In this document: positions 14,031 through 26,512 of the stretch, piece by piece | Position numbering within the stretch: position 1 is the first letter of the stretch | Layout: every line of letters starts with the position of its first letter | From: Calonectria ilicicola | Taxonomy: Eukaryota > Ascomycota > Sordariomycetes > Hypocreales > Nectriaceae | Direction: 5' to 3' | Assembly (NCBI GenBank): GCA_020809705.1 | Contig: CP085826.1 | Coordinates: forward strand, 2,294,001-2,358,000 | DNA: 64,000 bases | The notes under the pieces: model-generated | What the model saw: only the letters and a program-made list of their open reading frames with translations | Told to the model about the DNA's origin: nothing | Database searches by the model: none | Translations under genes and position numbers: made by a program

Positions 14031-15394
14031 TAGTATTACTTTAAATTTTTTTATTAAAGTATTAAAAATAATATTTTTAAATTATTATAATATTTAATAA
14101 TTTTTTTGTTTTAGGTTTATATTTATAAGTTTTATTTAGTGTATTAATCTTATTAAATAATTAAACTTATATATAAGTAAAAAGAGAATTAAAACTTATT
14201 TTAGTAAATAATTAAATAATAAAGAATTAATTAGTATTAATTTTATTATTAATTTTATTAATAAGCTTATTTAAATTAGGTAGTAAAATAAGTATTTACT
14301 TATTATTAATAAAATTAATATATTTAAAAGTTTAAATTTTAGTATTTATTAATTAATAAATTTATTATTTTTAAGAATATAATTATAATTTTAAAGGGAT
14401 TTTAATAATACTATTTTATAGTAATTTCTATTAATTTTATTTTATATAAAAGTAATTTATTTTACTTTTTAATTATATAATTAAGTAGGATTTTAAATAA
14501 TTATTTATAATAATATAAAAATATTAATATAATCTAGTATATAAGCTCTAGGAAAAGTTTTTTATAATTATATTATTAAAGAAGTAAATTTAAGCTATAA
14601 ATAACTTTAACTTATAATAGCTTTTTAATTATATTAAGTAAGAAATATAAAGGTAAGATAATATAAATTTATTAAATAATTAATATTATAAGCTAAGTAT
14701 ATATTTTAAGAAATTAATATTATTATTATTATTATATTTTTAAATAGAAATTATTAATATTTAAATATAAAAGTAATTATTTTTTTTAAAAAATAAATCT
14801 AGAGAATATTAAGATTTTTTTATTAAAGTATAATTAAAAAGAGAGAGAGAAATTAATAAAGAAAGAATATATAATAATATTAAATTAAAGTAATAATAAT
14901 ATTATTTTTATTTTAATTATTTTTATATTTATTTTTAAAATATTAATTATTATTAATATTAATACTTATTAAAAATTTAAGATTATTAATAATATTAATT
15001 ATAAAATAGTAAATATAATTATTAATAGAAAGTATTTAAATTGTTATATTTCTAAGAATATTATAACTTATTTTAAGCTATTAACTGATATTATTTTAGT
15101 TAGTAATATTATAGTGTATTTCTAATTTATAAATATATTTTTAAGATATATATAGCTTTTATAATATTAGATTTTAAATAGAATTATATTTATTTTTTTA
15201 TTTATATTGAAGATATTATTAATAATTAAATTTTTAAGAATATAATTAATATAAAAAAGATTAAAAATATTAAATAAGAAAATTATTTTAAAGGTATTAA
15301 AATAAATTATAGATTTTAATATTAGATAAATAAATAAATAATAATTAATAATATATTTATATTTAAATTAATCTTAAAAAGTATTTTATTTATT

Positions 15395-15495
15395 TTTATT
15401 TTATTTTATTCTAGTATTATTTTATATTATTTTATATTATCTTATATTATCCTATAGTATTTTATAATATCTTATAATATCTTATAGTATTTATA
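15395..15495. repeat. Short tandem array of about 10-bp TTTATATTAT/CTTATAGTAT units
   Basis: About ten imperfect decamer units (TTTATATTAT, CTTATATTAT, CTATAGTATT, CTTATAATAT) run in tandem, and similar units resume at 16303-16360. R1 copy d therefore sits inside the array and appears to have split it. Confidence 0.65.
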
Positions 15496-16302
15496 TCTTT
15501 CATATAGTTATTTTCTTCCTTTTAGGAAAGGAAGATACCGACAAGATCACAGGACCTAAAAACACACCTCATAATAGACTTTCACATCAATTGGTACAAT
15601 CGCCCTTATACCAACTCTAAAGCCTAAAGGCAACACAAGATAAAAACCTTAATAAATAGAACCCTTGTACAATAAAAGAAAGAATTTTCAGCCAGGAATA
15701 CAATAACGTACACTCAAACAAACCTCTCTTAAACAACCCTCTCTTAAATATATACCAAATAGACCTTCTTAAAAATACATACACATACAACCAAGATATT
15801 TAAATAATATATTATTTATAAGAGTAATAGCTTTTTAAAAATAAAATCTATAGCTTAATATATTTATTAAGAAATCTAAGTTAATAATATTAAGTTAGAT
15901 ATAAAGAATTAAAAATTAAAAAAACTTTAAAAAGAAGTAATAAAAGTATAAAAGTAAAATAATATAAAAAATTAAATTAGAATTAAGTTAATTTTTTAAG
16001 AATATAAATTTCTTTTTAAGAAGGAAAATCTTTTAAATAAAAATAAAATTTTTATTTAAAAATAATAATAAATAATAAAATTAATATTAAAATATTTTAA
16101 TATATTTAAATATAAAAAAGATCTTTTTTAAGGAGAATTAAGAGAGATTTTTAAAGGAAATAAAGAATAAGGGTTTTATATAAATTAATATGTTAAATTA
16201 AATAATTATAAATATAGTATAGTAGAAGGAAAAAGGTAGGAAAGGTAGAATAGGAAATGCAAATAACGGTTCAATCAAATAACTAATAGGATATAAGCAG
16301 TG
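15496..16302 (+). repeat. R1 dispersed repeat, copy d (best preserved)
   Basis: This 807-bp copy has the highest GC of the R1 family. Between about 15530 and 15790 it keeps C but has few G, so mutation here mostly hit one strand. It is flanked by a near-perfect 15-bp repeat (15481-15495 and 16303-16317, core TTATAGTATTTATA), which could be a long target-site duplication; caution is needed because the flank is itself a tandem array. It has only one of the two terminal GGATAT..AGCAGTG units of the other copies. No open frame of note. Confidence 0.7.
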
Positions 16303-16734
16303 TTTATAGTATTTATAGTATCCTATTTTATCCTATTTTATTCTATTTTATCTTAGTTTTTTTTTAAATAATATAAAATATAAAAAAAGACTTATATAAT
16401 TTCTAATTAATTAAAATAAAGATAATAATTATTTAAAATTTCTATTATTATTTATATTACTAAATAATAGAAATTTTATAAATTTAAAAATTATTTAATT
16501 AATTAAAAACTTAAGCTAGCTTAAGCTTTAGCTAGCTATAATATAAACTATTAATAAAGGTAAAAGTAAGATAATATCTTTTATTTTTTAAGATATTATA
16601 TTTTTTTATATAATTATTAAAATATGTTTATATTTTTTATTAATAAAATTTTATTTATTAATATTAAAATTATTTTTTAAAATATTTTAAATTTAATAAA
16701 TTTTAATTTTTATTAAATTATAAAATTAATTATT

Positions 16735-17524
16735 TATTACTTATATCCTATTACACTAATCATATCCTATTAGTTATTTAATTAAACTATTATTTACATT
16801 TCCTATTTTACCTTTCCTACCCTTTTCCTTCCTTTTCCTTCCATTATCACATCCTTATAACCCTTCTATTTAATATATTAATCTATTTATAGCCTTTTTT
16901 ATTTAATTTTTTTTAAAAATTATTTTTATTTATTATTTAAAAAAATCTTTTATATTTAAGTATTTTAAAATATTTTAATATTAATTTTATTATTTATTAT
17001 TACTTTTAAATAAAGATTTTATTATTTTTAAATATATTTTTAAAGAATTAATTTAATTTTAATTTTATTTTTTATATTATTTTATTTTTAAGCTTTTTTA
17101 AATTTTTTTTTAAATTTTAATAAATAGTTTTATTTATTTATATTTAAATTAATATTATTAATTTAAATCTTTTAATAAATATATTAAATTATAAATTTAA
17201 TTTTTAAAAGATTATTATTAACTTAAATAATATATTATTTATAAAATATTTTAATTATATATATATATATTTAAAAGTATATATTTAAAGGTTTTTTTTA
17301 ATATATATTTAAAAAAGATTTATTTAAGTAAAATTCTTTCTTTTATTATATAAGATTTTTAATTATTAAGGTTTTTTTATTTTATATTATCTTTAGGCTT
17401 TAGAGTTAATATAAGGGTAATTGTACTAATAGATCTAAAAGTCTATTATAAGGTATTTCTTTAGGTTTTATAACCTTGTTAGTGTCTTTCTTTCCTAAAA
17501 GGAAGAAAATAATTATATAAAAGA
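16735..17524 (-). repeat. R1 dispersed repeat, copy e (reverse orientation)
   Basis: A 790-bp copy collinear with copy b. A perfect 16-bp repeat (TATAAAATTAATTATT) flanks it at 16719-16734 and 17525-17540. A 16-bp duplication is longer than LTR or most DNA transposons make and would fit target-primed reverse transcription, although AT-rich sequence makes chance matches easier. Confidence 0.7.
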
Positions 17525-17674
17525 TATAAAATTAATTATTTTTTTAAATTATATTAAATTTATAATTATTAATTATTTTACAAAATTTAATAATATTTTT
17601 TTTAAAAATAATTATTTATAAAAATTATTATTAATATAGTTTTTAATTAATAATTATATTATTATTAAATATTA

Positions 17675-17988
17675 ATTATAAAAAAAGCACTTTTAATTAC
17701 TTAAATAAATACTATTTAACTCTTTTTTTTCTTAATCTTATTATCTTTTTATTATAATTAACCTTTATAATACTTAAGGTATAAAGAAATAAAAAAATAA
17801 ATAAATATACTCTATATATATTTATTTAATATATAAATATAATATATAAAGTAATAATTTATTAGAATAATATAATATTTAAATAATATTATATTAAAAG
17901 TAATAAAAGATATATATTAAAATTTATAATTTTAATAAAGAAAGTTATTTTAAATATAATTATTTAAGTTTTTATAAAAGTAATTTTA
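17675..17988 (-). repeat. R2 dispersed repeat, left part, split by the Gypsy element
   Basis: Starts with the R2 terminal motif (AAAAAGCACTTTTAATTACT) and follows the reverse-orientation R2 order up to 17988, where the LTR begins. The R2 order resumes at 25298-25303 on the far side of the 7.3-kb element, ending near 25450. The element therefore inserted into this R2 copy. Confidence 0.6.
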
Positions 17989-18162
17989 TATAAGGGTCAT
18001 TAACCAGGGTGATCTTGAGAGTTGTAGAACAGATTATATTGTGGTATGTAGACTTCAATTTGGCGAGCATTTCTTGATTGCTTGCTGAAATTCTCTAATA
18101 AATTAAGTAGGTTATATGTTACTTCTAGTTATAGTAATACTAGGATTTTAATTATTTTTATA
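17989..18162 (-). repeat. LTR of the Gypsy-type element (3' LTR in coding orientation)
   Basis: This 174-bp LTR opens TATAAGGG (from TGTAAGGG) and ends TTTTTATA. It is less mutated than its partner at 25124 in the first half (ACCAGGGTGATC, GTAGACTTCAATTTGGCGAG) and more mutated in the second half. It is equal in length to the partner and to the solo LTR at 5257-5430. Confidence 0.85.
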
Positions 18163-21100
18163 ATTATCTTTCTTTTTTTAATATTTAATTTTTAAATATT
18201 TATTAATAATTTCTTTATTTTAAATAATTTTATATATTTATAATTATTATTATATATTATTATTATTTATTATTTATTATTTATATAATATATATTATTT
18301 ATTATTTATTATATATATAATATATATTTAATAAGTAATTACTATAAAAATCTTATTTTTAATAAAATATATATTATAATATACTTATTATTTTTCTTAT
18401 TTTATACTTATTTATAATTTTTCTATATAAATAATATTTTCTACTTTATTTATTATATATATATATATATTTATTTTTTATTATTATTTTAATTTTTTTT
18501 TTTATTAAATACTTTTTAAATCTTTATAATATTATTTTTCTTTTAACTCTTTATAATATTTATTTATTATAAATAATTTATTAATTAAATATTTATTAAA
18601 TAATTATTAAATAATTATCTTTACTTTTATTATATTATATAAAAGTATAATAATCTCTTTCTTATTTATTACTAAAGATCTATTAATACTTATTATATTT
18701 ACTATAAAGAAGCTAGTTAATCTTATAGTATAGTATATCTGCCTTTATTAAGTATTCTATATATAATTATTATTAATTTAATTAGATTCTCTAAGAGTTT
18801 ATTAATACTATAATCTAGTATTAGAATTTCTTAATTAAATTTAATATATATAATATTATTAAATATAATAAGAATAATAATAATATTTTTAAACTTTTAA
18901 TAAATATTAATTATTAATACTTTAATTAAATTATATATATTATTATTAATTCTTAATATTATATTAAAGATAATATTAAAAATATAATTAATATTTATAA
19001 AATATTTAATAAATAACTATCTTTATATTTATTATAGAAAATTATTATTTAATATAAGCTAATAATATTAAACTTTTAAATCTAAGTAGGTATTTTTATT
19101 TTATATTTAATAAGTATTTTATTAACTTATTATAATATAATCTTATTCTTATTAATATTAAAAATTTATATTTTTACTTAGCTTTTATTATCCTCTTTTA
19201 TATTTATAATAATAATATTATTATAATTATTAAATATTTATTAAGTACTTTTAATTAAGTTAAATTTACTTATATTTTTAATATTATAAAGGATTCTTTA
19301 TTTTAGTTTATTATTATATAGGAGTATAAGGTTTTATATATTTTAATTATTATTATAGATTATTATAGCCCTATTTATACTATTAAGTATATTAAGAAAT
19401 CTTTTATTTAATAAAAAGTAATTAATATATCTTTATATTATATTTAAAAGAAGAAGAAGAAATCTAAGGTTGTAAAGTTTGCTATCTTTAAGGCTAAGTC
19501 TAAGCTTATACTTAATAATATATCTCTATTGCCTATTAGCTATGGTTATAGTAAAAGTAATAATTGTTTTTATAATTATTTTTATAATTATCTTTATAAT
19601 TGTGATTGTAGTGTCTCTTTTTAAATATCTATTTATTAAGTTATTATCAAGTTTTTATTAAGTGTTCTTTAGTTATTATCTTAGTAGTTTATATATATAT
19701 TTATATTTATAGGTATATTAATTAGTAATTATCTTATTAATTATTTATTATATTTTTATTATATTTTTTATTTTATATTATTATTTTATTTTTTATATAT
19801 ATATTTATATTATTTATAATATTTTTATATTATTTATAAAGTATTTTATAAGTATTTAATAGATTTTTATATATTATATTTTATTAATTAATTTATTTAC
19901 TTAATTTAATAAAATAATTATTTTTTATTTTTCTTATAATTTATAATTTTCTTTACTTTTTATTTTTTTTTTCCTTTAATTTAGGAAAAATAATAGTGCT
20001 TTTATTATTTACTTATTAAGATTATAATTATAGTTTTAATAATAAGATTAAGAATATATTATATATATATTAATATTATTTTAGTAGATATATTTTATAT
20101 ATTTATTTTTTTATTCTTTTTTTAATTATTATTTTAATAAATTATAATATTAATTTCTTATTTTTAAAATAGAAATACTTAGTTAATAGTTTAATAATAT
20201 TCTTTAATTTATATTCTTTAATTTAATAATATTAATTATAATACTTAGATTATATCTTTATAATAGATTACTAGTATTTTTAAATTTATTTTTATACTTA
20301 GTAAAAGATTATTAAATACTTATTAATTTTTTATACTTTAGCTTTAATATATTTAAAAATATAAGCTATTATTTTAAAATAATATTTATAAAGTGCTTAT
20401 ATTAAAGAAACTTTAATAATATTATATATACTATTATTATATATAAACTTTACTTTAAATAATTAGATTATTTATTAATTTAATAAGTCTTCTATATATA
20501 CTTAAAGATATTTTTTTAATATTTAATAAATTTATTTTATTTAATTATTTATTTATAGGTAATATATAATAAATAATTAGTAAATAATTATTTATTTTTT
20601 TATAAGTTTAGCTTAAAATTTATTAATAATTAATTTATTTTTATTATTTATAATTCTTTTTAATATTTTAAATTTATATTTAATATTTTTATAAAGGATT
20701 TATATAAACTAGATTGTATTAAGTGTTTTTCTTATTAATAAGAAGATTATATATTTAATTATATAATATATAATAATTAAGATTATATTATATTCTTTAT
20801 TATTTACTTAAGTATTACTTAATAACCTTATAATAAAATTTATATTAATTTCTTAAAATAGATATACTAGTAGGGGGAATGGTTATAATTACTTATATAA
20901 TTTATATCTTAATGAGCGCTTACTTTAGCACACTTAATATCTTATTATATAATCTCTAATATTATTAATTATACTTTTTTAATAGAATTTATAATTAATT
21001 AACTTAAGTATCTTATATATCTTTATATACTATAATTTTAGATTATTATAATACCTTCTTAGGATTTCTTTTTTTATAATATATTAATTTAGAATTATTA

Positions 21101-22339
21101 ATTTTTCTTTATAAAAAAAAATTTTATTTATTAAAATAATATTTCTTTTATTTATTAATTACTTTATAAATCTTCTTTATCTTTTATTAATAATATTAAT
21201 TATTAGTTTATAATTTTTTAATTAAGTTTTTTAATTTATATAAAGATTATAATAAAAATATTATTTTACTTTATATAAGTTCCTTTATAATAAAGTATAG
21301 AATATATTAATTTAGGCTAATAACCTTAACTTTAAGTAAATCTTTATAACTCTTTATAATTACTTTTTATTAAGTATTCTTTAAATGCTTATTAGTATAG
21401 TTTACTATTTCTCTAGCTTATATTATAATTATAAAGATATATATTATATATTATATTAGATTAGGGGGTCCTAAGACCTAATTTTAATCTAAGGGTAAGA
21501 AAACTTCTTTTAAGCTAGCTTAAGTAGCTTATATATATATCTAAATGCTTTTATATTTTTCTTTAAGGTTAATAATTATTTATTATATATTTAATAATAA
21601 TTTATTAATTAGTATTAATTTTTTTATTAAAGTAAATAATATATTATAATAAGCTATTTTACTTAATATATAATTAGATCTTTTAAAAAGCTTATTAATA
21701 AGGTTTATTTTCTTTAGCTTATATTTAATATTAAAATTAAATAATATAAGTCTATATACCTAATAAATAAGCTTTTTTTAAAGATTTTATATAAAGATAG
21801 ATATTACTTTTACTAAGGTAATATAATCTATTAATAATATAAACTTATTAAATAATTTTAATAAATAATAATTTTAATATTTTAAACTTTTTATAATAAT
21901 TAGAAGTTCTTATTAATTTATAGTTTAATATTACTTTATATTTATAAGCTTTTATAATTAATAAGTAATTAATTATTATTAATCTATTTATAATTAGAAT
22001 AATATACCTAAAATAATTTTAATTAATATATTTATTTTTATATATATAGGTAATTTAGGGTTTTAATATTAGAGAATAATTATTAAGTAAAAGATATATT
22101 AAAGCTCTTTTAATACTTTTTATACTTTTAAAGGTTATATAAATTCTTTTATTTTATAATCTTTCTTACTATCTTTAAGTAAAGTTATAATAAGCTTTAT
22201 AATTTTTAAATATTTTAAAATAAACTTTTTATAAAAATTATAAAAATTTAAAAAGATTTATACTTTTTTAAAATTAATTAGTATAAGCTACTTAATAATT
22301 ACTTAAACTTATACTAGATTTATTTTAATTTTTTTTTAT

Positions 22340-22500
22340 ATAATAATATAACTTAAGAACTTAACCTTTTACTAGTAAAAGATATATTTAAATAGCTTAA
22401 TATATAATTAGGCTATTTATAACCTTTATAGGACCTCTTTAATATCTTATATATATTAATCTTAATTCTAAAAGTAAATAATAATATTATTTAAGTATAT
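22340..22500 (-). pseudogene. Reverse-transcriptase remnant (pol)
   Basis: The minus-strand reading from 22499 contains YLNNIIIYF, then about 43 codons on KFLSYII, then a stop-containing stretch ending IKIN. Spacing and order match the palm-domain YLDD box and the downstream FLGY box of Ty3/Gypsy reverse transcriptases. The metal-binding Asp pair is Asn-Asn, as G-to-A RIP of GAT codons would produce. Multiple in-frame stops show it is non-functional. Confidence 0.75.
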
Positions 22501-25123
22501 AATATAGTATATATCTAATAATCCGGTAAGTGTTTAATGAATGTATACTTGGAAAGTAGTAGGTATATTAGTAAGTTTAAATAGTATTATTATATATTAA
22601 AAATAGTTATATTATATATAGAAAGTAATCTTTTAGTGATTAGTAGATTTAATATTAATATAATAATATATATTTTAAAAATCTATTTTAATAATTTATT
22701 TTATTTTTATAAGGTAATTTAATAAATTATTAATTAATAATAAAAAATAATAATTTTTAATTATTATTATATTTAATTTTTTATAATTAATATATAATTT
22801 TAAAATATTATTTTTTTTAAATATAAAAAAACTAATACTTTTACTTTATTAATTAAAGATTTTATTTAACTATTTACTATATTTTTTATAATATAATTCT
22901 ATAATATTTCTTATTATTTCCTATTAATAAAGTAGATTAATTTATATAGTGACTTTTTTTTTTTAAAGATTAATAATATATTCTATCTTTTTTAATATAA
23001 ATATTTTCTTTATAATTTTCTTATTAAATATTTATATATTATCTTTTAATTTTATAAATAATATAACTTCTTTTTCCTAAACTTCCTTATTAAAGGTAAT
23101 TATTAATTATTTATTTAGTATAAGTATATTATAAATATATATTACTTAGGCTTACTTATTATTTTTTATTAACTCTTTTATAAAAGATTTTATATTTATA
23201 ATAAAGATTAGCTTATAATTCTATAAGTAAGTCTTTATATTTATAATAATATTCTTTTTATCTATTAATCTAATAAATAATAGAATATTACTAGCTTTAT
23301 TAAGTTTAATAGCTTTAATAAATACTTACTAGATCTTCTATAAAAATCCTCTAAAGTCAATTAAAAAGAAAGTTAGTTAATAAATTTATCCTAGGAGCTT
23401 CTTAATCCTATTATAGCTTATAAGACTTAATACCTTCTAATTAATTACCTCTTTAAGCTCTAGCCTAGCTATTAACTTTATACTAACAAGGTTAACTTAT
23501 ATACTTATATTTATATTTACTTTAATTATTTTTTTATTAAGTACTTAAAGAATAATTGCTTTGCCTTTAATAGTATTCCTTATAAGGACTATCTTTGGTT
23601 TTAGTATTAAGGTATTAGGCTTAGCCCTTATACCTTCTTATTTCCTAAGAAATCTAATTCTTTAATTTTAGTATTAATAGCTTATATTTATACCTTTAAT
23701 TACATTAGCTTAATTGAGGGTTGCCCTATATTCCACTAGAATTGATTATATTTAAGATTAAAATAATCCTATTTATTATTATTAAAGTACTATATAGTAA
23801 AATAGCTTCTTATTAAGCTTTTTTTAAATATTTATTGCTAATAGGTGTTTAAGGTAGAGGAGTTTTGAGATCTTTTATTTTAGGATTTTTCTTTAAATTT
23901 TTAATTTTATATATATTTGTTTTTTAAATGCTTATAATATTAATTTAAAGATTAGAATTTTTTTATATTTTTTTAGATTATCTTTAAATATAATCTTTTA
24001 TTTTAATTATTTTTTAACTATTTAGTGCTATTATATATATAAAATTATAATTATTTTATTTTATAAGCTACTTCCTTAACTTTCTATAGTAGGATCTATA
24101 ATTATTTTATTTCTTTCTTTAGGTTCTTATTTAGTTTATAATAATACTAGTAGGCTAAATTAGACCTATCTTTTAAATCTTAAATACCTAAGAATATATA
24201 AATAATATTTTATATATTAAAATAATTTATTAATAATTACTTATTATTTTATTATAAATTTAAAAGATTATCTTTTAATTATATCTTTTAAGATTTTAAG
24301 TTAATATACTTTTTATAAATAAAATCTAAAAAATCTTATTAGGAAAGATTATTAAGGCTTATAGTATAATTTTTTTATTAGATTTATAAATAATAAGAGA
24401 ATCTAATTATAGCTTATTTAATCTTTTATAAATTTAAATAATTTTTTTATAAATTATTTTTTAATTTTATTATATATATTTAATTATTAACTTATATATT
24501 AATTATATTATTTTAAAGAATAATATAATTATAGATTGGTAGCTTATTTTAGTTTTTTTTTAATATATAATATAATTAATTTATTATTTTTTATAATATT
24601 TTTATTTAAGTTATTTATTATTAAATTATAATTTATAATAAAATTTAAAATCTTTTTTCTTTTATTATATATTTTTTATATAAAATAAGTAATAAATAAT
24701 TATTATATTCTATAAATCTATATAATATATCCACTCTCTCTAGGCCTTCTTACTCTAATCTTTTTATTAAAAAGAACTTAAAGCTATAAAATTTATACTT
24801 TAAATTTAAAATATAATTATTTAATATATACTTATATTATTACTTACTTAATTTCTTAAGCTTTTACTTTATATTTAAATCTAATACTTTTATTTATTAT
24901 TTATTCTATACTTATTTATTAATAAAAACTAAAAACTTAATTATTAAAGTTAATTAATTTTTTATAATATTTAAGTATTTTAATAAAATATAAATTCTTT
25001 AAAATAATTTAAATATTATATTAATATATAATATACCTAAGAAATATTTATTATAATTATTTATAATCTATATACTTATAATAATTACACTAATCATCTA
25101 AAGAAGTATAAAAATTAAAGAAT

Positions 25124-25297
25124 TATAAAAATTATTAATTAAAATAATTTTAAAAATTATAGAATAGATTATATTATAGTATATAGATTTTAACTTGGTA
25201 AGTGTTCCTTAATTGTTTATTAAAATTCTTTAATAGATTAAGTAGGTTATATGCTACTTCCAGCTATAGTGGCGCTAGGATCCTAATTGTCCTTATA
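25124..25297 (-). repeat. LTR of the Gypsy-type element (5' LTR in coding orientation)
   Basis: This 174-bp partner LTR opens TATAAAAATTATT and ends CCTTATA. Its first half is heavily G-to-A mutated while its last 40 bp remain GC-rich (CTTCCAGCTATAGTGGCGCT), the mirror image of the other LTR. Flanked outside by the target duplication TTTTA. Confidence 0.85.
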
Positions 25298-25302
25298 TTT
25301 TA

Positions 25303-25450
25303 TAATTATAAGTTAATTATATTTTAATTAAATAAATTATATAATTAAATTTAATTATATTTATTATTATTATAATTTTAATGTTTTTTTTAAAATAAAG
25401 TTTATATTTTATTAAAATATTTTTTAATAAATAAATAATTTAATTTTTAA
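25303..25450 (-). repeat. R2 dispersed repeat, right part, split by the Gypsy element
   Basis: Continues the R2 copy interrupted at 17988: TTAATTATATTTTAATTAAA, the AT palindrome, TATTATTATTATAATTTTAA. A further forward-oriented partial R2 copy lies at about 25614-25790. Confidence 0.55.
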
Positions 25451-25895
25451 TAAATATAATATTAAAATATAAATATTATATTAATTTTAATAAAAAATTT
25501 TATTTTAAATATATTTATTTAAATTTTTATAAAAATATTAAAATTATATTATATATATTTTAATACTTATATTCTTTTTAATAAATTATAAGCTTTAACC
25601 TAAAAAAAGCTTTAAAATTATAATAATAATAAATACAATTAAATTTAACTATATAATTTACTTAACTAAGATATAATTAACTTATAATAAGGTTACTTTT
25701 ATAAAAACTTAAATAATTGTACTTAAGATAGCTTCACTTACTAAGACTATAAATCCTAATGTATATTCTTTATTACCTTTAATTTTATATTTTATTATAT
25801 TAATTATATTCTATTAATTATTTAATTAAATTATTATTTATATTTCTTATTTTATCTTTTTCTTTTTTTTCTTTTATTATTATATATTTTTAATT

Positions 25896-25970
25896 AATAT
25901 TATAGTACAATAGTTAGCATGCTATATAGCACCTTCATATAAAGACCAAGGTTTAATTCCCTATACTACT
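25896..25970 (+). tRNA. tRNA-like head of the SINE (tRNA pseudogene)
   Basis: Acceptor arms AATATTA and TACTACT pair at most positions, one of the misfits being explained by G-to-A mutation. The D stem (GTAC/GCAT) and T stem (CAAGG/CCCTA around loop TTTAATT) pair if RIP changes are reversed. The anticodon stem (CTATA/TATAA) has an 11-nt loop with no clear anticodon, so it is not a working tRNA; the amino-acid identity cannot be read. The wording of the A-box region resembles fungal tRNA-Glu, but this is only an impression. Confidence 0.5.
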
Positions 25971-26216
25971 TTTAACCTAAGTTAATAGATTTTTCTTTAT
26001 TATCAATAATTATATATTAATTATATATTAATTATAAAAAAGGCTATTTAGGGGGTTTTTATCCTTAGAGAGTTCTTCCTATTTAATGTAAAGGCTAAAA
26101 GACTAAGCTAAATATATAGCACTTAGTGTGCTTCTAGGTAATAGTAGTAGTTTAGGTAATAATTGATCTTATAAGCTTGTTGAGCTGCTAGATAGGGTTT
26201 TTTTTTAAAAAAAAAA
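25897..26216 (+). mobile_element. SINE-like retroposon with tRNA-related head and A tail
   Basis: A 320-bp insertion in R1 copy f. It is flanked by the 11-bp duplication ATTTTTAATTA (25886-25896 and 26217-26227); the unoccupied counterpart is seen in R1 copy b near 9425-9436. The first 75 bases fold like a tRNA, with an A-box-like TAGTACAATAGTTAGCA (25903-25919) and a B-box-like GGTTTAATTCC (25950-25960). A non-tRNA body of about 235 bp follows and the unit ends GGG, nine T, then eleven A. Its GC is visibly higher than that of the surrounding R1 sequence, so it was inserted late or escaped RIP, which generally needs longer duplications. No protein is encoded; mobility would depend on a LINE elsewhere. 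Confidence 0.75.
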
Positions 26217-26512
26217 ATTTTTAATTATTTTATTTAATATATATATTTATTTATAATTTTTATTATTTATTTTCTTTAAAAATCTTTTTTATTTATTATT
26301 TAAATTTTTTTATTTATTTTTAAATTTAATATTTTAAAATTAATTTTATTATTTATTATTATTTTTAAATAAAAATTTTATTTTTATTTATAAAATTTAT
26401 TTTTAAAAAATTCTATATTTTTAAAAAATAAAATAAAATTTAATTTTATTATTTATATTATTTATTTAATATATTTATTTTATTTTTTTAAAAATATTAA
26501 AAAATATTTTTA

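Larger units (their letters stand above)
17989..25297 (-). mobile_element. RIP-inactivated Ty3/Gypsy-type LTR retrotransposon
   Basis: Two direct 174-bp LTRs (17989-18162 and 25124-25297) bound a 7,309-bp unit. The LTRs begin TGTAAGG-like and end CCTTACA-like once RIP changes are allowed for, giving a short inverted terminal repeat. The pentamer TTTTA flanks both outer ends (17984-17988 and 25298-25302) as a target duplication. On the minus strand, reading from about 22499 downwards, the codons give YLNNIIIYF, the Gypsy reverse-transcriptase YLDDILIYS motif with both Asp codons changed G-to-A. About 43 codons later comes KFLSYII, matching the KFLGYIIS motif. The element thus runs right to left; gag would be near 24-25 kb and integrase near 20-21 kb, but I could not confirm either. 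No long frame remains, so it is dead. Confidence 0.85.

Noticed and set aside
19479..19661. 60-codon frame in the AT block
   Set aside because: Its product is almost only Ile, Val, Leu, Phe and Tyr, as AT-rich random sequence gives. It starts and ends inside the decayed Gypsy element and on the opposite strand to its pol remnant.
25896..25970. Functional tRNA gene
   Set aside because: The anticodon loop has 11 bases with no conventional anticodon and the stems carry RIP-type mismatches; it is better explained as a SINE head.
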